The notes under the pieces were generated by a model, which was not told the origin of the DNA, searched no databases, and worked only from the letters and a program-made list of their open reading frames with translations. This document shows positions 25,374 through 34,448 of a DNA stretch of 37,375 nucleotides, in pieces. The first letter of the stretch is position 1. Each line of letters opens with the position of its first letter. This DNA comes from an uncultured Fretibacterium sp. (GTDB lineage: Bacteria > Synergistota > Synergistia > Synergistales > Aminobacteriaceae): contig CALBPU010000166.1 of assembly GCA_937899395.1 (NCBI GenBank), forward strand, positions 1 through 37,375, read 5' to 3'. Made by a program: the position numbers and the translations under genes.

Positions 25374-26509
25374 TTTGCTATAAGCTCCCTCAGCATTTTC
25401 ACCAGCTTATCCATGAGTAACGAGAGTGTCAGCCCACTTATCGAATAAAATATCCACATCCATGTGTGATTTTCATCTATTATAACGGGAAATTGTTGCA
25501 AAGCCTCGAAAGACAGTCCACATATCAAGATATATATCAAAGCTACAGGCTTAAAGAAGATAAGATGATAAACCATTATGGGCTTAGTATTTTGCCCTAT
25601 ATAAGACATGGCATTTGCAAGCTTCTTTGTTCGATCGTTGTTATCAAGCATATAGGCTAGACAGTATGTAAATATGAATCCCAAAATTGCGCAGACGATA
25701 TATGACCATACAGACGTTATACTGCCGGCTCCAAGATCAACAGTTGTAAACGTATTCATCACATAAATTAGCCCGGCAGTTATTACAAATAACACTACCT
25801 GAATAGGGTGTATACCGCTTATATTAAGTTTATTGTAGATCATTCTCGCAGGAACTCCCATTATAAACGCAACATAACATGAAAGAAAACGGATACACAG
25901 CAATTTAACGACTTTGGCTTTCTCACCGTCAAGTGAATTAAAAAACTGCATTAGAAGAAGCACTAAAGCTATCAAAACTAAATAAAATATAAGTCTTCGG
26001 CGTTCAATCCATTTTCTGAAAATCCTACATACAACCGCATGGAGGACATAAACAAGGAAAAGTTGATAGAAATACCATAGTGCAGCCGTAAATACTGATC
26101 CCATAAATCCTAAGGATACGGACAGTAGGCCCATAAAATACCCTTCTATGCCAAGATAACCGTCAGGCCCTAAAATATCTATGCCTGATAAACCCGCAGG
26201 ATAAATATTTAACTTAACAAAAACATTTGTAAGCGACAAAAATATAATTGAATATACAAAGTAAGGCACCATAAGAGCTTTGAAACGCTTCTTTATACAT
26301 TCCCATGTATCATGCCATGTCTGTGTATGTTTTTCATTCCATGTAAAGCCCGATATCATCAGGAACATAGCAAGAAAGAAAATCCCAAAATAATGTGCTA
26401 ACGGAGAAAATGAATGACACATCATTAAAACCAACATGCCAAAACCCTTCATAATATCCAGCACTTCAAAACGTGTTTTCTTACATAATGCTTTATTATC
26501 CGTATTCAT
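25361..26509 (-). CDS. Acyltransferase-3 family membrane protein
   Basis: A 382-aa integral membrane protein of the acyltransferase-3 (OafA/NodX/WecH-like) family. The N-terminus EVLDIMKGFGMLVLMMCHSF gives the conserved His in the first span region, followed by MISGFTWNEKHTQTWHDTW and KRFKALMVPYFVYSIIFLSL. About ten hydrophobic spans follow, the last near residues 350-370. Such proteins O-acylate sugars of lipopolysaccharide, capsule or glycolipids. The start overlaps the GT2 stop as ATGA. Its nearest relative is the broken gene directly downstream, with near-identical segments, so the pair is a tandem duplication. Confidence 0.85.
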   Translation of the reverse strand: MNTDNKALCKKTRFEVLDIMKGFGMLVLMMCHSFSPLAHYFGIFFLAMFLMISGFTWNEKHTQTWHDTWECIKKRFKALMVPYFVYSIIFLSLTNVFVKLNIYPAGLSGIDILGPDGYLGIEGYFMGLLSVSLGFMGSVFTAALWYFYQLFLVYVLHAVVCRIFRKWIERRRLIFYLVLIALVLLLMQFFNSLDGEKAKVVKLLCIRFLSCYVAFIMGVPARMIYNKLNISGIHPIQVVLFVITAGLIYVMNTFTTVDLGAGSITSVWSYIVCAILGFIFTYCLAYMLDNNDRTKKLANAMSYIGQNTKPIMVYHLIFFKPVALIYILICGLSFEALQQFPVIIDENHTWMWIFYSISGLTLSLLMDKLVKMLRELIAKWKK

Positions 26510-27537
26510 AGCTCTTCCTCATCAAATGAAATCATTTTTTCTCCGTCCCACCAATAACCTAACCACTTAAACGGCTCAATTTTCACACCGATAAGTTCCA
26601 GCTTGCGATCAGTAAGATCATATTTTTTCCGTACAAGAATCGGGATTGCCTCTCTGCACGCCTCTTCATAGAGCCATTGTGTTTTTCCGCCACGCAAAGT
26701 ATATAACACCTCCATGACATTAACACAATCATCATCATTCAGCACGCTGTTAATAAAGATATAGCGCATGTTTTGTTTCATCTTGCGCTCAGCGAGACTG
26801 TGATATTCAGGACAGTAACGATCTACATATGAAAACAAATGCTCTTCAACAGCAACCATACTGTTCATATCTCTGCACATTTTTTCAGGAGAAACTTTTC
26901 GTCTTGTTGACATGCCGGTTCCTTTATTATAGTGATACAGAACCTCATTTATAACAGAAACACTTTCAGCACAATGATACAACACAGTACTAAGAAACAA
27001 ATCTTCAGCCATGTTGCTATAGAAAGGCTCGATACGCTCAAGGGCTTTTTTAACAACAGCTTGCGAATAACAGTTTTTCCATACAGTAGGCTCTATTTTC
27101 CCCTTCATATAAGCATCAAAAGTACCTTCTGCAAAGTCTTCTGCATGTCTTATATACATTTCAGGCTCTTCGATAATATCAAACCGAACTATATCGACTA
27201 GATTATTTTGAAGAGACGCACATATTTTTTCACATGTATACGGTGCATATGTATCATCACTATCAAGAAAAAGTATATAACTGCCTTTTGCTTCTTTCAT
27301 TCCCGTATAACGTGCTGTCATAACGGAGCTGTTTTTCTCGTGAGTTACAATGCGAAATCTTTCGTCGTCTTTGCTAAATTGTGCAAGCTCATCTGCTGAC
27401 GTATCCGTTGAACCGTCATTTACAAAAACAACCTCAAAATCTTTGAATGTCTGTTCTTTCAAAGAACGTATAGAATCATTCATCTGCCCGGCTTTGTTGA
27501 ATACCGGCATAATGACGCTGAAAAAAGGTTTTATCAT
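26506..27537 (-). CDS. Glycosyltransferase family 2 protein
   Basis: A 343-aa GT-A glycosyltransferase. It shows FFSVIMPVFNKAGQMNDSIR, VNDGSTDTSA, FLDSDDTY and PFYSNMAEDLFLSTVLYH. The last has Ala in place of Gly in the N-M-G-E-D motif of its two paralogues, while the likely catalytic Glu-Asp is kept. AAGGAG precedes ATG 27537. It follows the second ABC transporter gene by 11 bp and overlaps the next gene by 4 bp, so it is in one transcript with the exporter and acyltransferases. Confidence 0.9.
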   Translation of the reverse strand: MIKPFFSVIMPVFNKAGQMNDSIRSLKEQTFKDFEVVFVNDGSTDTSADELAQFSKDDERFRIVTHEKNSSVMTARYTGMKEAKGSYILFLDSDDTYAPYTCEKICASLQNNLVDIVRFDIIEEPEMYIRHAEDFAEGTFDAYMKGKIEPTVWKNCYSQAVVKKALERIEPFYSNMAEDLFLSTVLYHCAESVSVINEVLYHYNKGTGMSTRRKVSPEKMCRDMNSMVAVEEHLFSYVDRYCPEYHSLAERKMKQNMRYIFINSVLNDDDCVNVMEVLYTLRGGKTQWLYEEACREAIPILVRKKYDLTDRKLELIGVKIEPFKWLGYWWDGEKMISFDEEEL

Positions 27538-27548
27538 ATATATTCTCC

Positions 27549-29288
27549 TTACCTTGAACTAAATAATCTGAAATATGCTCCTTGCTTCTTCATCAGCTCT
27601 TCGTGCGTGCCTTGCTCCTTTACATCTCCCGCTTCAAGATAAAGAATACAATCAGCCCCAACTATAGTATTTAATCTGTGAGCTATAACAAAGGTTGTTT
27701 TGCCCTGCATTAACCGTCTCATGGCTTTCTGAAGCTTTAACTCCGTTTGAGTATCTACACATGAAGTAGCCTCGTCAAGTATAAGAATAGGTCTGTCAGC
27801 TATAAAAGCACGTGCAATCGAAAGAAGCTGCCTTTGACCGGCTGAAATATTAGACGCGTTCTCTTTCAACACGAATGATATACCGCCCGGCAATAAGCTC
27901 ACGAAATAATCAGCTCCGACCTCACGCAATGCCGACATTATCTCATCGTCTGTAGCATTTTCACGTCCAAGCCTCAAATTTTCAGCTATAGTGCCGTCAA
28001 AGAACCATATATCCTGAGGTACTATACCTATACGTTCATGAAGTTTATTACGTGATAATTTCGTTATCGGCTGATCATTCAAACTTATGCTCCCGCTTAA
28101 TACATCATAGAATCGCATAAGAAGTTTTATAAGCGTTGTTTTGCCTGCTCCAGTCGGACCTACTATAGCTACGTTTTCGCCATCATATACATCTAAACTG
28201 CAATCCTTGATAAGCACATTATTTTCGCTATACCCGAAACTGATATGATCGAATTTCACTCTGCCTCCGTCAACCGCTGTAAAAACTTCCGAGTCATTGC
28301 TTTCTTCTTTTTCATCAAGAAAATCGAAAATTCTGGTTGCAGCTGCCGAAAAAGTCTGATAGACACTTCCAAGCCTTGCAAGCTGTTGTATAGGCTGATT
28401 GATACTGTCAATATAATTAGTGAATATTTGTATATCGCCTATTGCTATTACTCGATAAAATGCCAGATAACTTCCATATATAAGCACAACTGCATATGAT
28501 AGTTTACCTACAAGCACAACAACAGGTGTCAAAAGATACGAACGAAAAAGCGCACGTTCTCCAGCCTCAGAAAGACGCTTGTTTATGTTCATAAATTTCG
28601 CTTTCTCTTCCTCTTCAATTCCAAAAAGTTTGAGTACATCAAAACCAGTATAATTTTCCTCAATTTTAGAGTTAAGTTCACCCAAAATATTTTGCTGTGC
28701 ATCGAAATAACGCTGCGAATTAGCCAGAACAAGTTTTGAAAAGAAAGCACTAAGAGGCACGCTGAACATAGTTAAAATCGCCAACTTAGGATTCAAAACG
28801 AACATAATTACAAGCATTAACAATAGATAAATAGGTGCGTCAGCTACTTGTATGAAAAATGTACAAAAATTAGTCGATAAAACATTTATATCGTTTGTGA
28901 TCGTGGAAAGTATATCACCAAAAGGCTTGCTTTCATAATATTTCAGAGGCAATTTTTCAAGTTTATACGATATATCCGTACGTAAACGCAAAACCATTCG
29001 CTGAGTAACTGAAACCATCAGCTTATTTTGTATCACAAGAAATATACTGCTCAGGACATATGATAAGCCACAGCACAGAACCGTGAATATTAATTTACGA
29101 AACGGGAAATCACCGCCTTTTATAACACCATCAGCCGTAACAGTTATAGATTTACCAAGAAATATCGGCCCTGCAACTTGTGTAACAGAATATAATACAG
29201 CAAATAAAAATGAAAGTGCTATATTGATTTTATCTGCACCAAGTATATTCAACAATCTGGAGAAATATTTTCGTTTCGTACTATCCAT
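27549..29288 (-). CDS. ABC exporter half-transporter (consensus ATPase site)
   Basis: A 579-aa fused membrane/ATPase half-transporter of the MsbA/BmrCD type. Six spans occupy about residues 20-310, and the ATPase follows with Walker A GPTGAGKTT, signature NISAGQRQLLSIARA, Walker B ILILDEATSCVD with the catalytic Glu, and the H-loop IAHRL. It starts 1 bp after the stop of the next transporter gene upstream, and both are 579 aa, so a heterodimer is likely. In this operon it probably exports a glycolipid, glycopeptide or glycan precursor. Confidence 0.92.
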   Translation of the reverse strand: MDSTKRKYFSRLLNILGADKINIALSFLFAVLYSVTQVAGPIFLGKSITVTADGVIKGGDFPFRKLIFTVLCCGLSYVLSSIFLVIQNKLMVSVTQRMVLRLRTDISYKLEKLPLKYYESKPFGDILSTITNDINVLSTNFCTFFIQVADAPIYLLLMLVIMFVLNPKLAILTMFSVPLSAFFSKLVLANSQRYFDAQQNILGELNSKIEENYTGFDVLKLFGIEEEEKAKFMNINKRLSEAGERALFRSYLLTPVVVLVGKLSYAVVLIYGSYLAFYRVIAIGDIQIFTNYIDSINQPIQQLARLGSVYQTFSAAATRIFDFLDEKEESNDSEVFTAVDGGRVKFDHISFGYSENNVLIKDCSLDVYDGENVAIVGPTGAGKTTLIKLLMRFYDVLSGSISLNDQPITKLSRNKLHERIGIVPQDIWFFDGTIAENLRLGRENATDDEIMSALREVGADYFVSLLPGGISFVLKENASNISAGQRQLLSIARAFIADRPILILDEATSCVDTQTELKLQKAMRRLMQGKTTFVIAHRLNTIVGADCILYLEAGDVKEQGTHEELMKKQGAYFRLFSSR

Positions 29289-29289
29289 A

Positions 29290-31029
29290 TTAAGCTCCTA
29301 TCTGCGATTGAAGAATGTCTTGATAGATATTACAACTCTGCTCCAGTTCTTCATGCGTTCCGACTGCTCGCACTTCACCATCTTGCATTACTACAATTCT
29401 ATCGGCATTCTTAATAAAAGCCTGACGCTGTGTAACAAAAATAATCGTAATATCCTTCATTATACTTCGCAGAGCATCACGAAGTTTTAAGCCTGTTTCG
29501 AGATCCAATGCAGATGCACTGTCATCGAGTATAAGTATCTTCGGTGAACCGCTTAAAGCACGAGCTATCGTGAGACGCTGCCTTTGACCGCCTGAAACGT
29601 TGCTGCCCCCCTGCGCTATCCATTCAGCAAATCCCTTTTTCATTCTCTTTATGAACTGCATTGACTGAGATAACTCTGCTGAACGCTTTACATCTTCATC
29701 GCCTATACTTTTATCTCTAAAAGCAATATTTGAACGTATATCACCGCTATAAAGGAACGATTTCTGCGGAACATAGCCGATAAGCGATCTCAACTCATTC
29801 AGCTTCATGTCCCTTATATCTGCTCCACCTATACTGACAGAACCTTCACTTACATCATAAAGACGCGGAATTAACTGCATTAAAGTTGTCTTGCCACAGC
29901 CTGTATTACCTACTATAACTGTTAATTCACCCTGTTTAGCTGTGAAAGAAATATTTCGCACAACCATTCCTGAAGCATCTGAATATCGGAAACTTACATT
30001 ATCAAATTTCACGTCGTAATTATCAAGCTCTTTCACGTTTACGCCTTCTCCGTCTACAATAGACGGTTTCATCGAAAGAACATCGCCTATACGCTTCATG
30101 CTTACTGACATAATCGGAATTTGAAAACCCACTGTAGAAGCCATTATCAGACCTAACATAATCATGTATGTATAGCTTATATAGGCTGCTATATCCGTAA
30201 CATTCATAATGTTTTTACCGACGTATGTACCGCCCAGCCATAATATCAAAACGATAAGCATATTTAATATCAAATACATAACAGGCTGCATAGCTACTTC
30301 CATAAATCCTGTTCTCTCAGCTATGTTTTTTAGCTTGATACTGCCTTTACGTATTCGATCTGCGTTCCATTCTTCACGATTCAAAGCTCGTAATATCTGA
30401 ACTCCTGATAGTCCTTCACGGGTAACACGATTTAATGAATCAAAATCTACTGCCATGTTATGATAGAGCGGCAATGCTTTTTTGACAAATAGAGCGAACA
30501 CTGTTATTAACAAGACCACTCCCAGAATAACAAGCCACATCATAGAATTATGATACTGTGCAATACCCCAAAGGCCGCCGGCTATAAGCATAGGAACAGG
30601 TAAGGCTGTTGTAAGCAACATAAACAAACCTCCCTGAACCTGTAAAACATCGGCTGTACTACGATTAATTATAGAAGGCACAGTGAAATAATCCATCTCT
30701 TTAAGTGAAAATGTCATAGTTTTTTCATATAAGCTGCGTCGAATATCTTCTGAAACATGAATCGCAATTCGTCCGGCATAACGACCACATAATACCATAA
30801 AAGCAAATGTTCCGCTTGACATAAGCAAAAGCTTAATACTTACATCAAAAAGTTTGTCATAATATATTTTCTGCGGCATTCCCTCTCCTAAGGCTGTCAT
30901 TAAAGCTCCTGTCATTTCAGCTACAAAACTTGCAATCCAAACTTGAAACGTCGCTGTCAGCATAAAAGACAGAATTAACAGTAACAACGATATTTTATAT
31001 TTGCCAACGAATTTTAATAGTAATCTCAT
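29290..31029 (-). CDS. ABC exporter half-transporter (degenerate ATPase site)
   Basis: The partner of the gene at 27549-29288, also 579 aa with six N-terminal spans. Motifs are Walker A GNTGCGKTT, signature NVSGGQRQRLTIARA and Walker B ILILDDSASALD. The residue after Walker B is Asp instead of the catalytic Glu, and the H-loop reads VTQRQ with Gln in place of His. Heterodimeric exporters such as BmrCD and TM287/288 commonly have one such non-hydrolysing site. The ATG overlaps the upstream acyltransferase stop by 4 bp. Confidence 0.92.
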   Translation of the reverse strand: MRLLLKFVGKYKISLLLLILSFMLTATFQVWIASFVAEMTGALMTALGEGMPQKIYYDKLFDVSIKLLLMSSGTFAFMVLCGRYAGRIAIHVSEDIRRSLYEKTMTFSLKEMDYFTVPSIINRSTADVLQVQGGLFMLLTTALPVPMLIAGGLWGIAQYHNSMMWLVILGVVLLITVFALFVKKALPLYHNMAVDFDSLNRVTREGLSGVQILRALNREEWNADRIRKGSIKLKNIAERTGFMEVAMQPVMYLILNMLIVLILWLGGTYVGKNIMNVTDIAAYISYTYMIMLGLIMASTVGFQIPIMSVSMKRIGDVLSMKPSIVDGEGVNVKELDNYDVKFDNVSFRYSDASGMVVRNISFTAKQGELTVIVGNTGCGKTTLMQLIPRLYDVSEGSVSIGGADIRDMKLNELRSLIGYVPQKSFLYSGDIRSNIAFRDKSIGDEDVKRSAELSQSMQFIKRMKKGFAEWIAQGGSNVSGGQRQRLTIARALSGSPKILILDDSASALDLETGLKLRDALRSIMKDITIIFVTQRQAFIKNADRIVVMQDGEVRAVGTHEELEQSCNIYQDILQSQIGA

Positions 31030-32168
31030 TGCTTTGCTTTCATAGGCTTCTTTTTTTGAACTTTATCGTAAAGCATGGATACTACTATAGTTAAAATAAA
31101 CTCTACAGCTATAACAACGTAACCTATTGTTCCGGAATCATCAAATCCTGTACCCTGTTTGAACGATGCCCAAGCCTGTGTAAATATGTAATGAATCAAA
31201 TATGTATACATGCTTATATTACCAAGATAGACAAGCGGCTTCCATGAAAGAATTTTTGTGATATAACCTCTGTTCCATATGAAAATCATGAACATCAGGA
31301 ACGCAAAGAATGAAGAATAAACTGGTGTACAAAAGACTATCATTTTACCTATATTTCCGCATTTCAGAAGGAAAAATCCGGCAATGAAGAATGATCCTAC
31401 ATAGAAGAACAACATTACAAACGCTTCTATAACTGTCCATAATCCCTTTGAATATTCCCGTGCATCTATATCCTCATCTTTTCTCCTCATGACATAGATA
31501 TAACCTATTACGCAACCTAAAAAGAAGTCAACACTTCGTATAGGCGGAAAATTTTGAGTAAACCATATAAACTTTTCATTATAATTATTCATAGCACCGA
31601 ATGCAGATGTGATTATAAAAGTAAGAGCTATCAGATATGCCGTGAATATTAATATTTTTCTTATATCTCCGAGCTTCTTCAGAAAACTGAGCATTATCGG
31701 AAACAGAAAATATGCAAGCAGCATTACGGACAAAAACCACGACGGCCCGTTAAAATTGAATACATAGTGCTGAAAATCCGGCACCCATGCCTGCATAAGA
31801 CACAAATTAACTATAAATTCCCATAATGTTCTCAACAGAGCCGTCATATTATCTGCTATCAAAGATCTATATAAAATAAGCATTATAAAAAGCTGAATAA
31901 AAGCAGTTTCGACATGAAGCGGATAAAGCTTTTTGAGCTTTCCTATCGAAAATTTGAAATATCCTCCTAAAGTTGTAGGCAATTCACGATTCATATATGA
32001 ATAAACCATCAAGAATCCAGACATCATAAGAAATACACTTATTAAGCATAATTCCCCGTATTCATGAAAACCTGTACGCTTATAAAATCCCGAATGATCT
32101 GCGAATACCATAAGAAAGCACATAAAACGTAGTGTCTGTATTGCATCAAATCTTTTTTTCGCAGGCAT
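31026..32168 (-). CDS. Acyltransferase-3 family membrane protein
   Basis: A 380-aa multi-span protein of the acyltransferase-3 family, with AIQTLRFMCFLMVFADHSGF carrying the conserved Arg and His of the first span, then VFLMMSGFLMVYSY. About ten spans follow; the C-terminus is basic (KVQKKKPMKAKQ). It is a more typical OafA-like member than the two at 24279-26509 and not a close paralogue of them. GAAAGGAG lies before ATG 32168. Its job is probably O-acetylation or similar acylation of the sugar product. Confidence 0.87.
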   Translation of the reverse strand: MPAKKRFDAIQTLRFMCFLMVFADHSGFYKRTGFHEYGELCLISVFLMMSGFLMVYSYMNRELPTTLGGYFKFSIGKLKKLYPLHVETAFIQLFIMLILYRSLIADNMTALLRTLWEFIVNLCLMQAWVPDFQHYVFNFNGPSWFLSVMLLAYFLFPIMLSFLKKLGDIRKILIFTAYLIALTFIITSAFGAMNNYNEKFIWFTQNFPPIRSVDFFLGCVIGYIYVMRRKDEDIDAREYSKGLWTVIEAFVMLFFYVGSFFIAGFFLLKCGNIGKMIVFCTPVYSSFFAFLMFMIFIWNRGYITKILSWKPLVYLGNISMYTYLIHYIFTQAWASFKQGTGFDDSGTIGYVVIAVEFILTIVVSMLYDKVQKKKPMKAKQ

Positions 32169-32186
32169 AAATTAAATTATCTCCTT

Positions 32187-34337
32187 TCATTGTATACATG
32201 GCCTGAAAAGTATATTTCCATTCTCAAACCCCGTTATATCCATAGCAAATGTCAACGGAATGCGATAAAGCCCTGAATTAGTTGTTACAACAGGTCTAAC
32301 CTTATCACCTGGACGCAGTGCTTCAGCCAGCAAAGGTTTGTCAGCTCCAACCGGTATAAACTCGTAGAAAATTCCTTCTCTATTGAGTGTATATACTCCG
32401 TCATTAGTTGTTGCAGTACCTATAACGCCCAATTCAGAGGCTATAAGGCGGCAATGAATCGGTGTACCTTCAAATTCTGACGGATTATTAGTAGTAGGGT
32501 GAACAGCTATAACAGTAATCTCAGAAAGGTTTTTCCAGATGTCATGCAGTGTGAAACCTTCAGGACGTTCAGCAATAGCAAGAAGTTCATCAGCACGTGC
32601 GGAATCAGAACGAAGCATTGAATCAATTATTCGCATATATGCTTTGTGATATTTCCTGTTGCCAAGAAGTTTTCCGGCTCTTATATCCTCAATCATCTCT
32701 TTGATATTAGCGGCTATACTGTACCTCAACGAGCTACAATCAAAGGAATCAAACAAAACAATCTGATCAACATTACGATTTGCAACTGCTAACAAAAGCT
32801 TCAAATAGGTTCTGTTCATAATGTAATTAGCATCAGGTTCTGAACACATATCCATATTGTAAGCTATTTCATATGGAACCACAAACTGTCTTGCACATTC
32901 ATTAAGATTTACACGATATTTTTTGCGGTATTCAGACATGCTTATATTACATACGGAGCTAATATAAACGCCATTATTTGAAGGGATAACCGGCGGATCA
33001 TCTTCTGACCACACTAACACAAAATCACCATGAAGCTGTTTGAGAAAAGCATCTGCATAACCTTCAGCTTGTTTTGTTGAGACCGGTACAAGCATATCAT
33101 TCAGCATTTTTATATACCAGCTCGGTTTATCCTTCAGATAAATAACGGAATCACATATATTTCGCTCTACATCTATCATAGGTTGATACGTTTTAAGACT
33201 TGATAACGGCACTTGTGATTGATAGCCTCTAGGTGTCAATATATCCGAGAAATGATAACGTTTACCGAAATGTGTATCTTCATTTTCTTTGAGAATGGCT
33301 GAAAGCACTTCAAAACCGTTTAGAGCTATGTTCTTGGAAGTATCCTCAAAACGCTTTATATTCAGAAGCAGTTCACGAGGAAGAATGTTCATCAATGAAT
33401 TAAACGGCTCTGCAAAACGTCCTGTAGGTATAGGTGTTGTCATATCAAGATACTGTTGAATTATATCTTTGACTTTAACACGAGTTTCCATGCTCACATT
33501 TGGAGAGGCAAGGTAGCGACTCAAGGCAAAACTAATAGGAATGATTATGTTGTTAGCATACATGCCGTAATCAAGCGCACGTTCAATTATCCTTTGAACA
33601 TTCTTTGTCATATAAATTATTTCTTCATCTGTCTTTGCAGCACTGAGTATAGATTTTGAATTTATGAAATAACTATATCCTATAAGCTGTGGCAGTATAC
33701 ATATCTTGTCAGCAAAGTGTATCGCCTCAAGATTGAAATAGCAGTCCTCAGACAGAAGCATGTCATCATCAAATCTTATATTGTTTTCATTCAGAAATTT
33801 TCGCTCAAAGACTCTATTCGTAATGAAGAACGGGAAATCATTGTATAAACGGTTATCTATTCCGCTTTTCACATCAAGTAAAATCATTTCCCGCGTTGTA
33901 TCCCATGGAACTGTTTCTGAAATTGGAACCATATCGGGAAATTCTAAAGTGTATTCACGACGGAAAATAACTATTTGAGCCATTGTCTTTTTGAAGTAGC
34001 CCAGAACCTGCTCCAGAATATTCGGCCTTAACGTATCATCACCGTCAAGAAATGATATATAATCCGATGTAGCCAAATCTATTCCGGCATTTCTCGGACT
34101 TGATGCAGTATGGCAATCATTGTGCAATTCTTTCAATACAACATTTTTATAGCTCTGTAATTTGCTACGAACATAATTCACATGTGCTTCATCAGAGTTA
34201 TGCAACACGACAACCCACTCGATATTTTCAAAGCCTAACGATTGATTCATCATGCCTTTTACGCATCCATCAAACATTTCGTTCGTAACATTATGGTAAG
34301 GTGTTACAACAGAAATAGCATAATTTTCCAAGTACAA
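32187..34337 (-). CDS. GT2 glycosyltransferase fused to a degenerate GH3-like adenylase domain
   Basis: The 716-aa protein has two parts. Residues 1-230 are a GT2 domain: ISVVTPYHNVTNEMFDGC, ISFLDGDDT (DxD at 98-100) and LSEDCYF. Residues 340-716 resemble the large domain of GH3 acyl-acid amido synthetases: LSAILKENEDTHFGKRYHFS, VPLSSLKTYQPMI, and the C-terminal pair GIFYEFIPVGADKP and VVTTNSGLYRIPL. The GH3 nucleotide motif SSGTT is replaced at about 409-416 by the segment IKMLNDML, the motif after GLYR lacks the Gly-Asp, and the GH3 C-terminal lid is absent. The domain is therefore probably catalytically dead or altered. TTG 34337 is the start, 8 nt after AAGG in AAGGGTGATG. It is the first gene of the surface operon. 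Confidence 0.75.
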   Translation of the reverse strand: MYLENYAISVVTPYHNVTNEMFDGCVKGMMNQSLGFENIEWVVVLHNSDEAHVNYVRSKLQSYKNVVLKELHNDCHTASSPRNAGIDLATSDYISFLDGDDTLRPNILEQVLGYFKKTMAQIVIFRREYTLEFPDMVPISETVPWDTTREMILLDVKSGIDNRLYNDFPFFITNRVFERKFLNENNIRFDDDMLLSEDCYFNLEAIHFADKICILPQLIGYSYFINSKSILSAAKTDEEIIYMTKNVQRIIERALDYGMYANNIIIPISFALSRYLASPNVSMETRVKVKDIIQQYLDMTTPIPTGRFAEPFNSLMNILPRELLLNIKRFEDTSKNIALNGFEVLSAILKENEDTHFGKRYHFSDILTPRGYQSQVPLSSLKTYQPMIDVERNICDSVIYLKDKPSWYIKMLNDMLVPVSTKQAEGYADAFLKQLHGDFVLVWSEDDPPVIPSNNGVYISSVCNISMSEYRKKYRVNLNECARQFVVPYEIAYNMDMCSEPDANYIMNRTYLKLLLAVANRNVDQIVLFDSFDCSSLRYSIAANIKEMIEDIRAGKLLGNRKYHKAYMRIIDSMLRSDSARADELLAIAERPEGFTLHDIWKNLSEITVIAVHPTTNNPSEFEGTPIHCRLIASELGVIGTATTNDGVYTLNREGIFYEFIPVGADKPLLAEALRPGDKVRPVVTTNSGLYRIPLTFAMDITGFENGNILFRPCIQ

Positions 34338-34448
34338 AACATCACCCTTACATCAGAAGATAAACATTTTGTATTATACTCTTGTAAATTTTTTTTTCAT
34401 ATATAATTTTACTTACTTAAAACTACAGTCAATTCATCTGCAAGTATG
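34338..34448 (-). promoter_or_regulatory. Promoter region of the surface operon
   Basis: The gap between flhB and the GT2-GH3 gene is the only place for an operon promoter. On the minus strand a perfect TATAAT is at 34373-34378, 36 bp before the TTG start; the -35 at 17 bp (TATGAA) is poor. A TTGACT lies at 34427-34432 but has no well-spaced -10 box. No clear intrinsic terminator for flhB is visible, so read-through from flhB is possible. Confidence 0.4.
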
